From Eublepharis macularius (taxonomy: Eukaryota; Chordata; Lepidosauria; Squamata; Eublepharidae): a stretch of 64,000 nt of DNA. The first letter of the stretch is position 1, and each line of letters begins with the position of its first letter. Both the position numbers and the translations under genes were made by a program. This document shows, piece by piece, positions 11,412 to 22,009 of this stretch. The stretch spans positions 10,067,001 through 10,131,000 of the forward strand of contig NC_072795.1 of assembly GCF_028583425.1 (NCBI RefSeq). The letters are read 5' to 3'. The notes below the pieces were generated by a model. It was given only the letters and a program-made list of their open reading frames with translations. It had not been told where the DNA came from and did not search any database.

Positions 11412-11695
11412 TGCGAGCCTGCGTGCATCTGCAAATGACCACTCATGAGACAGAGGACCGCACCTTCCCTCAAACCATCAGACCACTGCTTGCCTGGGCG
11501 ATGCAAGCCTGTGTGACCCTGAAAGGATAAGGCCATGCCCTATGAGACAAGGTCATACCACCCAGGTGAATGACCCAAATGTTAGGCGGAGGCCACTCTT
11601 CCCTTCCAGCTCATGAGGCCACTTTGCCCATGCGTGCAAGTTTGCATGAGCCTATATTGGAAGGGTCAGGCCCCACATCCAAAGTCATTACTCCA

Positions 11696-13326
11696 GAATT
11701 TATCTACAAGAAGGAACCCCTTTGTGGGTGGTTCCATATGAGGTGATAGACCCGAGAGCTGTTGATAATGAACAACAATGTTTAACGTATAAAGAAATAA
11801 CTAAAACTGAAGCATCCAAACTTAGAATAAAGACACAAGAGGAACTATCACCTAACTACGATTGGTTCCAGTATAGACAGATCAGAGACTTATATAATTC
11901 GGACTCTGTAAAGGGAGGTATACGAATAGAGAATTCGGAACTAGAGCAGACCCTTCTTAAAGAAGACAAGAAAAGAATATCCAAGGTATACCAAGTACTG
12001 TTGAAGTGGTATACCGAGGATGAGATAGTTAAAACACAAATGATGAAATGGGCTATAAACTTTAATAAAGAAATAACAATGGAGGCATGGGAATACTTGT
12101 GGAAAACTACAATGAAGACAACGACATGTATTAATATCAAAGAGAACATTTATAAAATGATCTATCGTTGGTACATGACACCAAAGAAGATTGCGCTAGG
12201 GAATTTGAATACTTCTAATAAATGCTGGAAATGTAAGAAGCATGAGGGCTCCCTCTATCATATGTGGTGGTCGTGTGAGGTAGCCAGGCAGTACTGGGGG
12301 GAAATAATAAGAGAAATGAGTGAAATTTTACAATTTCAAATTAATAAGAACCCAGAACTCCTGCTACTGAACTTGGGAATGGAGGGAATTCCAGCCCAAC
12401 ACAGGACGTTGATATTTTATATGACAGCAGCAGCTAGACTTTTGTATGCGCAAAAATGGAAAGTACAAGAAGTGCCAACTATTGAAGATTGGACTTACAA
12501 ATTGCTGTATATGGCTGAAATGGACAAGATGACAAGAAAATTGAGAGATCTGGACTCAGGGCAGTTCAACACAGACTGGGAGAAGCTGAAACAATACCTG
12601 GAGAAGAAATGGCAGGTGGGAGGAAAACTGTGGCAGTTTGAGAACTACTGAAGTATTGAAGTAGAGGGGGGAGACTTTACCGGGGGGAGAAGAGATAAAT
12701 GTGAATTAATAAGCAGTCAGATTAATAGATTGACATATATATAGATATATATAGGTTAACAAACAGAACATAGAGAAAATAATTAATTATAAGGACTAAA
12801 TATAAGGAGCGATTAACTAACAATATTTTCTTTTTTTTCTGACAAGTTTTGTACCAAACTGAATGTCTGAAGATATAGATGGGTCAAATTGATTGACTAC
12901 GTGAGGAGAGATATATAGAACTATTATAAAAAGATAGAATGAGTAATATATATAGAGAATAAGTCAAATTGTTTGATATAAACGAATGTATGATCTATAT
13001 GGTTTATGATATATAGAAATACCTGAAATTGAAAAATTGGGATAAATTGTTTATCTAAGATGGAAACAAAGGCTTACAGTTTGGGCATATAATGTTAAAA
13101 ATAGTTAAGGATGTACTGCTTAGAATAATGAAGAATATATATTTGTTTTAGATAGAGGAAGCTAATAAAAGTAAGGGAAAGGGGACAAAGGGTTGGAAAG
13201 CTGTTGAAGTCAACAAAAAGGGGGGGGAAAGGGAGGGGGTTAGAGATGAAAAAATTGGGGAAAATTGAATGTAAATGTGGAAATAATGGATTCTAACCCA
13301 ATAAAAATTTTTCAAAAAAAAAAAAA
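11696..13326 (+). mobile_element. 5'-truncated L1 LINE with perfect target-site duplication
   Basis: The element is flanked by the 16-bp direct repeat CAAAGTCATTACTCCA (11680-11695 and 13327-13342). It begins inside ORF2, has the G-rich 3' UTR (ggggggggaaagggagggggtt) and the conserved L1 end CCAATAAAAATTTTT followed by poly(A). It inserted into the older retroelement fossil. The perfect duplication and long open frame suggest a fairly recent insertion. Confidence 0.95.
11722..12651 (+). pseudogene. L1 ORF2p C-terminal part (309 codons open)
   Basis: This is an uninterrupted C-terminal ORF2 segment ending at the natural stop. It carries the cysteine motif CWKCKKHEGSLYHMWWSC and the conserved WEYLWKTTMK and YRWYMTPKKIA stretches. 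Endonuclease and RT are absent through 5' truncation at integration, so it has no function of its own. The same region is found at 10060-10580 and 22271-22754. Confidence 0.92.
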
Positions 13327-14537
13327 CAAAGTCATTACTCCACAGGGTGCACCGGGCCACATTGCCTATGCATGCTTGTTTATGGGGCCTGTAATGAAAG
13401 GGGCCGTACCCTTGAGAAGCCCAGCTCATTACCCCCAGGTGAAGGACCAGGAGTAAGGCAAAGGACCTCATCTCCCATCAAACAGCAGTAGCAGCCCAGC
13501 CATCATCAGCCCAGTGGCTAAGTACAAACTTGCCAGACCCTTCCTTAAGGGCTTGTGCCATCGCTGCCCTAACCCTCAGGATCTAACTCCCAAGCCAACC
13601 ATTAACATCGTGCAACCCTAGAAATCACCTGAAATCAAACTAAGGTTTACTGGCAAACCTAAAGGCACCTAAGCCACCCGATGGCTACCACTGGATATGA
13701 GGCAAGCCCCTTCACATTCCACTTCCCCATAACTAAGGAAAAGATGCACCAGCTCAGCCATAACTCCTACAGCCCAACCTGCACCCCAGCCTAGCAACTG
13801 CCAGCCAGTGAGTCATAGGTTCACTGCATGCTGGGGGTAATGGTGCCTGGTTGCCAAGCAACCACAGCCCTCCCTGTAAACATAGTTCAGAGGAAATCCA
13901 AGGAATAAGCTGCCTGTTCCATCTTCAGGTAAGACCAGGCGTTGCCTTGAAACATAAATGCCAGGACCAGTCTCCAGGACCCGTCTCAAAATCCTATGCC
14001 ACTTGGATGAAAGAAGGTTAGGTATGGGTACCGCTGCCTAATCGTCCACGGGAAGAGGGCTGAAGGGTTATCTACTTCCATCCCCCGCAATCCAACTGCC
14101 ACGAGGATTGGAAAATTCCAAATATATATGGTCTATAGTAAAACCCACATTCTGACTGGTAAATGGGCCACTGTTCAGCCCACCAGTGTTCCTGAAATAA
14201 ACCCAGAAGCCATTGGGCCCAAGGCAGTGGAAACTCCAAGGAAACTCCACTTCTAGGTTCAAACAATCTGGAGACAAGGCTCGGTGCCCCACCAGCTGCT
14301 GTAGCTCTCATAAAGGAGGCCAGCTAGCAGCCACCTGGCCCAGGTGAGGTAAACCTTCTTAAGTCTCATTTACTTGTCTCCCTCCCCAGGTCCACCTCAT
14401 CCTTCTCCTCCACTGAAGAGGAGGGTTAACCTCTAACATGCTGCTCCCTTTATGACTGTGTCCCTGATGGACTGAGTTAAGAAATAACCCAGTGGCCAAA
14501 CTGCAAAACTCAAAGACAAGACCCAAGATTTTGGGTC

Positions 14538-15416
14538 TTGAATCATCTCAACAACATCCACCAGAACATACAATTCACAATGGAGAAAGAAATCGAGGGA
14601 AAACTCCCATTTCTGGATACCTTGGTCATCTGCAAAGCAAACTTTCAGTTAGGTCACAAGGTCTACAGGAAACTAACTCACACTGATCGGTACTTACACA
14701 AAAATTCTAATCACCACCCCCGACAGAAAAGAGGCATAATGAAAACATTGGTGGATCATGCAAGACGGATATGTGAGCCGCACTTTCTCAATGAGGAAAT
14801 TAATCATCTAAACCACGCACTTCAGGCAAATGGCTACTCCAGAAATGAAATCCGAAGAGCAATAAAACCCAGGATGAATCAAACAACCAAGGAAAAACAG
14901 TCTCCTACAGGGAAAGTGTTTTTGCCATATATCAAAGGAATTACTGATCAGATGGGAAAACTTATGAAAAAGCATAACCTTTAAGCAGTATTCAGACCCA
15001 CCCGAAAAATACAACAGATGCTACAATCAGCAAATGACAGTAGAGACCCCCTCACCTCTGCAGGAGTATACCGTATACCCTGCAGCTGTGGACAAGTTTA
15101 CATCGGGACCACAAAGCGTAGCATCCAGACAAGAATAAAAGAACATGAAAGACACTGCAGACTTGGACAACCTGAAAAATCAGCAGTGGCGGAACATAGC
15201 CTAACTCAAACAGGGCACAGTATCTTATTCCAGGACACCAAAATACTGGACAACACTTCCAACTATTTTGTCAGACTGCACAGGGAAGCCATTGAAATTC
15301 ACAAGCATAAGCAAAACTTCAACAGGAAAGAAGAAACCTTAAGAATGAACAGAGCATGGTTTCCAGTTCTGAAAAACACCAGGCTAACAATACCCGACAA
15401 TAGCGGAGAAGATTAG
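14538..15416 (+). pseudogene. Penelope RT end plus GIY-YIG endonuclease
   Basis: The first part (14538-14984) reads EIEGKLPFLDTLV, the region after the RT catalytic core in Penelope proteins, then a basic stretch. The second part (15018-15416) has the GIY-YIG signature: GVYRI, CSCGQVYIG, the conserved Arg in QTRIKEH, and the C-terminal Glu region (LHREAIEIHKHKQNFN). In Penelope-like elements this nuclease cuts the target for reverse transcription. The frame is interrupted between the two parts and the RT core is missing. It is not host SLX1, which has a C-terminal RING-type finger. Confidence 0.88.
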
Positions 15417-15603
15417 CACATCAAGTACCAATCCATATGCAAAAGAACCTCCTCAGGATACAGTGAAGCCTCCCGCCATTAGCATTCCACACCCTGGGAA
15501 ACTCTTACAGGATGACTCAGCTCAACCCCACCCCTCCTGAGTAGATATAAATGACCTGCCAACATCTTTTCCACACTGTGACACTGAGAGATCTCTGTCT
15601 TTT

Positions 15604-15665
15604 GGTGCTACACCTCTGAAGATGCCAGCCACAGCTGCTGGCGAAACATCAGGAACTACAGTGCC
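15604..15665 (+). ncRNA. Hammerhead-type ribozyme motif of the PLE
   Basis: The core CTGAAGA (15616-15622) is followed by a perfect 6-bp stem II (GCCAGC with GCTGGC, loop CACAGCT), then GAAA (15643-15646) and the minimal stem III/cleavage stretch CATC. AGG after the cleavage site can pair with CCT before the core as the start of stem I. One base (T) is unpaired between core and stem II. Hammerheads with tiny stem III are known from Penelope-like elements. In this copy the stem III base that is G in the minus-strand copy at 31746 is A, so self-cleavage may be weak. Confidence 0.65.
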
Positions 15666-16199
15666 AAGACCACGGCAATACAGCCCGGAAAACCCACAAC
15701 AATCAAGACCCAAGATGATATAACCCAGGAATCTAATTGTCTGACCCCCATAGCCATGCACTATGGGCCAGTGGACTTACCTACCTTGTCAATCAGGTCC
15801 ACTGTCACCTCCACAGGACCAGATTACAGCAGCCTAGACCAGATCCGCTACCACCCTTCAATTGTGCTAATCTAGTAGAAAGATCAGATCACATCTTAGA
15901 CTTCTGTGCCCTGTCTGACAGCTTTGCATATTATTAGGTGGCCTGAGTGACAAAACCTAAAAAACAGTTCTTTAGGCTCACAAAGGCTGCAAAATTAAGC
16001 AGGTAAAGGGGGGTGGGGTTTAACCAGCCACCACCCTGGGACTGTAGATCCTTGCTAGGCCAGTAGAGATAATGCGTGCGGTAAACCACCCTTCAGATGA
16101 CTGCAAGCCCCCCGACCCCAGCCTCAGCCAGGCCTTCACTGCTGCTGCTGCTGCTGTAAGTACGCTCTCCAAATAAAGTGAAAACAGTGGGGGAGGCCT

Positions 16200-16760
16200 A
16201 GATAGGCAATAGGAACACATCACTCAATAAAATGGCCTCAGTGCCAGGGATCTAAGTAGGCCACCATGTGACGCACTCAAAATGGCCACTCCCAGCACAG
16301 GATAAGCTGCTACCCCTCCCCACAAACACACAAATGGCTGCTACTGCCAGTAAGCAGGAGGCAAATCTTAAAGCTCACCACCCCTGGAGCTGTGCATATT
16401 GTAGATGTCTTCACAACATGGCTGCCAGTGCCAGGAGGCTAAGCAGGCCACCGGGTGCCATCTCAAAATGGCCGCCCCAGCACAGGATAAGCTGCAAAAG
16501 CCTCCCCACCACCACCAAAAAAATGGCTGCTACTGCCAGTAAGCAGGAGGTAAATCAGACTACACAAATCCCACACTCAAAATTGCCACTCCCTGAGCTG
16601 GGCATATTATCTATGCCTTCACAACATGGCCACCACTGCCAGGAGGTTAAGCAGGCCACCGAGTGCCACTCTCAAAATGGCCACACCCAACTGAATAAAC
16701 TGCCAAGTCCTCTCATAAAATGGCCCCTGCTGCCTGAAGGCCTTAGGCCAAGCTATTGCT
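16200..16760. repeat. Tandem repeat with YY1-like AAAATGGCNGC motifs
   Basis: Roughly 2.5 units of about 186-209 bp start at 16276, 16462 and 16671, each opening CTCAAAATGGCC. Across the block at least eight copies of an ATGGC core preceded by A-rich bases occur (near 16230, 16280, 16332, 16420, 16466, 16521, 16626, 16675 and 16720). These match the YY1 consensus AANATGGCNGC loosely to well. The block lies in the leader part of the minus-strand retroelement fossil. YY1 arrays are known in promoters and 5' regions of several retroelements; binding here is inference. Confidence 0.55.
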
Positions 16761-16848
16761 GCTGGAAATACTCCCTCCCAAGTAAGTGTAATGGGGGCAG
16801 GGAAAAGCCTAGATTGGAAAGGGGGGCCTACCAGGATCCACCCTGCTA

Positions 16849-17119
16849 GAGAGCCAGTTTGGTGTAGTGGTTAAGAGCATAGGACTCTAATCTGAAGAGC
16901 CGGGTTTGATTCCCCACTCCTCCACTTGAAGCCAGCTGGGTGACCTTGGGTCAGTCACAGTTCTCTGGAACTTTCTCAGCCCCACCCACCTAACAGGGTG
17001 ATTGTTGTGGGGTAATAATAACACTTTGTAAACCACTCTGAGTGGGCATTAAGTTGTCCTGAAGGGCGGTATATAAATTGAATGTTATTATTATTATTAT
17101 TATTATCATTATTATTATA
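16849..17119 (+). mobile_element. Sauria-type SINE, full length
   Basis: It starts GAGAGCCAGTTTGGTGTAGT, has a good A box and a B box (GGGTTTGATTCCCC), a tail CTGAAGGGCGGTATATAAAT, and ends in a TTA simple repeat. It is better preserved than the copy at 578. It interrupts the retroelement fossil between the tandem leader and the promoter-like end. Confidence 0.93.
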
Positions 17120-17569
17120 GGCTGGTAGCAATAATGTATGAAACAATCCTTCCCTCAGATGGCTGCAATTCACCCCTGCAGCCTACAGCAAAGCCCTTGC
17201 TGATGCTGCTGGAAGTACTCCCTCCTAACAAAGTGAAAAGTGTTAATGGGGGGGGGGAGGAGCCTAGATAAGCCAGAGGCCTACAGAGGCTTAGCCTCAC
17301 CCTGCTTCAACCCTCCTGACTGATAGACAACAGGCCCCAAATGTAAACAAGAAAAACTCCCTGCCAAACTACTGAGCCTGGCACTAGGACTGGCTCTCAT
17401 CCTGGAGTTTGAAGGCAGCAAGCAGGGAAATAGCACAACTTCTCCAAGGCAGCTACAGTTGCCGAGACCCGAGGGCTTTCAATAAAAGCAGCCTTAGAGG
17501 AGCTCAGCTTGAAGTGTGCTCTGCTCAGGCCGAGCTCAAGGCAACTGCAGGGGAGCAGGGGCGGAGCCA

Positions 17570-17615
17570 CCTTATAAGGCTCTTAGCTGTGACACCTCCC
17601 TAATCCCCTGATTGG
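17570..17615 (-). promoter_or_regulatory. Promoter-like CCAAT plus CCTTATAAGG (CArG/TATA-like)
   Basis: Read on the minus strand, CCAATC (17610-17615) precedes CCTTATAAGG (17570-17579) by about 30 bp. CCTTATAAGG is both TATA-like and a perfect CArG box (the SRF site). Transcription would run left into the tandem leader and the coding remnants of the minus-strand fossil. Placement fits an LTR-type promoter; activity is not shown. Confidence 0.4.
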
Positions 17616-17700
17616 CTGGGAAGTTGTCTGTCAGCTCTTCTACCTGAGGGGAGGCAAAAGGCGGCCCCTGGCTTTAAGCAGCTACACTGCTGGCTGGGTT

Positions 17701-19048
17701 GGCCGAATTCTCACTGAACAGTGTAATGGAATGCTCACTGTCTTATCTCACAAGGTCACTGTGTACCAACGGTCTGCAAATTTCTCATGAAGTTTTCTTA
17801 GAAAGGCCTGAAAGTCTGAACCAAAGTTTTAAGAACATGGCTACAGTTTGAATGGAAAAGACAGGCATTTTCTCAACAGACAACATAGAACTACCCAGTA
17901 GGATCATACTTGAAGCATAGGTAGCACATACGAGCACATACTTAAAGCAGCAAATAGGACCAGTTTCAGGCTCTTACTCCATTTTTGACAGGAATAACGT
18001 TTCTCTACAAGCACAGGACACATATAGGATTCTAAGCATGGGTGAATTCCCAAATCTTCACCCCTTTAGGTAATGGTCAGCTAAGCTCAAAAGGAAGCAT
18101 CTAGGCAGGAAAAAGCAGAGTTAATGTATGTGAAGTCTCAAGGTCATGAGTGTCCATACAAGCATCTCTTCCCAGGGTACGGAGAGAGGAGTCTAGGAGA
18201 GCATACGGATAACAGTAGAGACAGCCCCTCTCTTGCATATTTCCACATCACAGTCAGGAAATAGCTTCAGCCTTTAGTTACACCCATACTATTAGAGCAC
18301 AAATATTACACATGATCTTGTTGCGTATGACAGGTGACGCACCGCAGGTGATGCACCTGACAAAACCCCTTTTGAATAATTCAGTTTTGCATTGTTTGTA
18401 GAAAGCCAGGAGAGTACACCTCAAGCCAGGTCTCAGTGACACACACCAGGTCAGTAGTATACAAGATTAAGTCCCAGATTCATTTCCACAGAACTACGAT
18501 TTACCCTACAACTATGAATTCTCATTGCTGGATGCCTGCAATCAATCATCAGAAATTGATTGCATGACCTCATCTTGATCAAACTCACATGGTAAACTTG
18601 AAATTACTTCTGCTTATCCATGTGATGCTTCCCTGTGGCATCCATATATGAACTCAAAAGGAGTGGTTGTCTTTCATATTCAGAGAGGCAATCTTAGCTG
18701 TAGCTTCTGTCATGTGTAGTCCAGAAGTCTCTTTCTCCATATCAAGTGCGTGTCCTTTCTAGACCCATAGGTAGCCCAGAACCAACACCTACCCTAGACT
18801 CAGTCTACTTACAGTATTAAACACCAGAATCAATTGGGCCTGGTCAGTAACAGAAGAAGCTCTCTTACTCAAAGGTGGGGGTGGGGGAAGAGGAGACTGG
18901 AGGCATGTTGCAACTTCTGAAACAGCTTGTGAACTTTTTAACATTTGCAGTACCCTGCTCTGGGATGATGGAATTCCAGGTTTACTGACTCATTGAAAGA
19001 TGCTGGATGTTTTCCAACATATTCTCTGTGTAATTTTAAACTGAGGTA
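17701..19048. other. Unassigned sequence
   Basis: No open frame of note, no terminal repeats and no P450 exon were seen. Composition is ordinary. It could be intron/intergenic sequence or a decayed repeat. Confidence 0.4.
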
Positions 19049-19225
19049 TCCTACTATATAAAAGGCAAAGCATGTTCCTGACAACTCCCCTCCTACCCTG
19101 GTGTGCCTCTAGATGGAGTTGCTGTAGAGGGAAACCCAGACAAAGCAGCCCATCCCTCCAGAGAGCACACCATGGTGGGAAGCCCAGGCAGAAATCAGGA
19201 ATGGAGCAGGTGGCAATGCCTGCCC
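19049..19225 (+). mobile_element. Helitron 5'-end fragment
   Basis: It begins TCCTACTATATAAAAGGC directly after an A, the form of Helitron 5' ends. The mirror of this end closes the Helitron at 47046-48621. No matching 3' hairpin with CTAG was found nearby, so this is a 5' piece only. Confidence 0.5.
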
Positions 19226-19399
19226 CCCAATCTTTGTAAGTGGTCGGCCTGGCCTCCACCATTTTAATAGCCATTTTCAATATGGCTGCTTGTGATATTA
19301 AAAATCACCAAGCCTCTGAATTTAAAATGGCAGCTGTACTGCCACCAGAGAACCTCCAACAGTTGCTGAATCCCACCCGGGAGAACAACAGCATGTATA

Positions 19400-19830
19400 G
19401 AACGAGTGCCTTTCGATGTCTGTTGTTTAGAAGCTCACTGTGTTATCTTTGCTTTGAAGTAAAACACTCTCCGGGGAAGCAAAATACTTTCGCTTAAAGG
19501 CAAGCCGCCTTGAGCCCTGCTGCACCCAACACAAATGAGGCTTCCCCTGGGAACAGGGATAATTTCATGCTTACTCGGTAGATGTAGTCTAAACTGTGAT
19601 CGTTTTTGTCTGTGGCGTTCGCACCAGAATTTCAACAGGCTACTAACCTGGGGGTGGGACTGTATAACTAACCATGCATTTCCTCTACACGTCACTTCTG
19701 CCAATTTCACTGTCTGAGTACCTTGAACCTGATGGATCTCTAATAAAGTTTACTTCAACCAAATCACCTGTGTGATTGATGGGGAGAACTTGGGGATTTA
19801 TTTGCCAAGGACTGACACGTGGCAGCTACC
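19400..19830 (+). mobile_element. LTR-like fossil end
   Basis: It has a poly(A) signal (AATAAAG at about 19742), then a short U5-like run and 'tgacacgtggcagctacc', which could be an LTR end followed by a primer-binding site beginning TGG. The 5' limit is not clear and there is no coding part. This is a weak call. Confidence 0.3.
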
Positions 19831-19859
19831 GATCAAGGTGATCAACCCTTTTGTCAAAC

Positions 19860-20440
19860 CCAGGAACTTACCATTGGAGCCTTTGTTCTAATGGCTTGGT
19901 GGGCTCTTCTACCTCAGGGCACATTTTACCTATAAAGGTAGGGCCCTGGCCTCATTCAAATGGTGCACGCTTCCTGGCTGTTCCCTTAGGGTCACTTCCC
20001 TAAGCCTCTCTTTTTTCGTACATGCTTCCAGATCCACAAGTGCTGTTCCTTTGAGGTTTGCCCTGAGCCTCTCGCTATCTTGGCCGAGGATGCTGGACGT
20101 TCGAAGCAACTCTCTTCTCCTGCAGACTGGACCCCTCTTCAGGATAGGTAGATATATTTGATCCCTCTCTCTCTGTTCCCAATTTCTGGCTAAGCTTCCT
20201 AGAACTCTGTGTGTGCGTGCAATTATTTTTACACATATTGCAAGTGTATGTGCATGTCATTTTGTTCTTGATAAAAGTTATTGGTGGACTTTAAGAACCA
20301 GCCTCATTTGCTATTTTGGGAAGGGACCTGGTAGAAATTGGTGATAGATCCCTGCTGTTACTGGCCTCTTGCATAGCCGTCTTCCTTGCTAGCTAATTCC
20401 CCCATAAATCATATTTATGCAAGGAGACCATTTCAGGTAA
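19860..20440 (+). mobile_element. LTR-type fossil, relative of 3110-3700
   Basis: It has TATA-like 'cctataaagg' (about 19931), a poly(A)-type signal (GATAAAAG near 20271), then 'gggaagggacctggtagaaattggtg' in the place of the LTR end and primer site. After this comes 'gctaattcccccat', the leader block shared with 3640 and 56720. It is more diverged than the other three and looks old. Confidence 0.4.
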
Positions 20441-21405
20441 CAGATTAATTGGCGGAGCTACGCGGGCATCACCCTGTACTTCTATAATCAGGACCATGCA
20501 ATCCCGAGGTATAGATCTCCAGACATAGGGAATCTTTCCCATAAAGCCAACAAAAATAACAAAGCGTTTGAGTCTGGTGAGTGATTGAGAATCGTGTGTG
20601 TGCCTCTTTAGTTGCCCCTGATTTGGGAAGGGAACCTTTACCCGATTTTCTGCCTTTCATTCCCTGGGAATTGTTCCCATGCGTTCTTTCGGGCTTTTTG
20701 TTGGGTGGGAAAAGTTAGGACATGATTTCCCCAGCCCCCTCCTTCATAAAACTTAGTCACAGCAGTTAGGGATCGGGATAGATTCCTCCCAGTTGCACAG
20801 AGGTCAGGATGGGCCTCTCTAAAAATCCACGGAGAAAGATTTAAAACTGAACCACGTGACTTTGAATTTTGGCCGCCAAGATGCTGAACTTGAAAAGTCA
20901 GCCATTGAGCTATAGAGTATTGTTTAAAATAAGGGTTAGCAATTAGGCGCCCTCCCTTCTGAAAATTAGCCAGTTTAATATACTTGACCAGTTGTCCAGC
21001 TTGGTTCCTAAAAGCCCTCTCCCCCTGTGCTCCGCTTAACCCCAGCCGAGACACAGCTGTAAGTTCCACCAAGTTTGTTTCCCCCTTTGTGCACTCTACC
21101 GGATAGTAGGAACAAGGTTCTTAGGCCAGGAAGAGCCTCCCCGTCCCTGGACACCAGCCCTTTTCTCTAGTTTCACTCCCGGGAAGAAACTGGCAGTGGT
21201 GCACAGATTGCTAAGGGTTCTAGAGCTGAGCATTCGTGTAGTGTGAGCAAAAACCAAAGGATTGTGAGCAAAGGCCAAAGGAGTGCAGACAGAGTAATGC
21301 ACTCCAGACGGAGTAATAAGGAGAGCACAGAGGAAAGCTGGATAGGCAACTAGAAACAGTTTATTCACCCCTAGACAATGAATTACAAGAAACAAAATAA
21401 GATGG
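20441..21405. other. Unresolved block with a 144-codon minus-strand open frame
   Basis: The minus strand is open at 20638-21072 and continues in another frame at 20469-20660. The product (with stretches such as IKLANFQKGGRLIANPYF) matches no family I recognise. It lies next to an LTR fossil, so it may be a decayed retroelement part. Without homology I do not call a gene. Confidence 0.3.
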
Positions 21406-22000
21406 GCATTAGATTGTATCAAAAGGGCCATTGCATTGAAATCACAGGAGGTCATAGTCCCTCTCTATACTGCCTTGGTCAGGCTGTACCTGGAGTACTA
21501 TGTGCAGTTCTGGAGGCCTCACTTCAAAAAGGATGTGGACAAAATCGAGAAGGTGCAGAGGAGAGTGATGAGGATGATCAGGGGTCTGGAGACTGAGCCC
21601 TACGAGGAAAGGCTGAGGGCCTTGGGAATGTTTAGTTTGGAGAAGAGGAGGTTGAGGGAGGACATGATTTCTCTCTTTAAATATTTGAAAGGCTGTCATT
21701 TGGAGGAGGGCAAGGAGCTGTTCCAGTTGGCAGCAAACAATAGGACCCAAAGCAATGGTCTGTAATTACATTAAATTACGGGCTAGATATTAGGAAAAAC
21801 TTTTTGACAGTCAGGGTAGTTCAAAGGTGGAATCAGCTGCCTAGGGAGGTGGTGAACTCCCCTTCACTGGCAGTTTTCAAGAAGAGGCTGGATGAATATT
21901 TGCCAGAGATGCTTTAGGCTGATCCTGCATTGGGCAGGGGGTTGGACTAGAAGGTCTGCATGGCCCCTTCCAACTCTGTGATTCTGTGATTATACTCTTC
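21406..22000 (+). mobile_element. CR1 LINE 3' fragment
   Basis: The plus strand reads RLYLEYYVQFW, RMIRGLETEPYEERLRALGMF and LEKRRLREDM, the C-terminal end of CR1 ORF2. The 3' end is GGACTAGAAGGTCTGCATGG-like, closing with ATTCTGTGATTCTGTGATT, the CR1 octamer-type tail. It is 5' truncated and has no target-site duplication, as usual for CR1. Confidence 0.92.
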
Positions 22001-22009
22001 TTTCAATGA

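Larger units (their letters stand above)
14530..15703 (+). mobile_element. Penelope-like element, 5' truncated
   Basis: The element is flanked by CAAGACCCAAGAT (14517-14529 and 15704-15716). It carries the end of the RT, a GIY-YIG endonuclease, and a 3' region with a hammerhead-type motif (about 15604-15665) ending 'cccggaaaacccacaac'. The same 3' region occurs on the minus strand at 31652-31945. It lies inside the older minus-strand retroelement fossil. Confidence 0.9.
10796..17700 (-). mobile_element. Retroelement fossil (LTR- or DIRS-type), minus strand, with three insertions
   Basis: Three pieces look like one older element read on the minus strand. A promoter-like end sits near 17570-17615, a tandem repeat leader at 16270-16760, and coding remnants further left, including an SGNH-esterase-like stretch at 11163-11411. 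The segment at 10796-11000 shares a block with 49800-49980 ('caggggtgacccc' close to 'gacctg'), so the two loci carry the same family. An L1 (11696-13326), a PLE (14530-15703) and a Sauria SINE (16849-17119) lie inside it; the first two have perfect target-site duplications. It is broken many times and old. The family is not determined. Confidence 0.45.

Noticed and set aside
15018-15416. Host GIY-YIG nuclease (SLX1-like)
   Set aside because: It follows Penelope RT sequence, lies in a TSD-flanked insertion and lacks the RING-type finger of SLX1.
16849-16925. tRNA-like sequence with A and B boxes
   Set aside because: It is the head of a Sauria SINE with a Bov-B-like tail and simple repeat; no complete cloverleaf.
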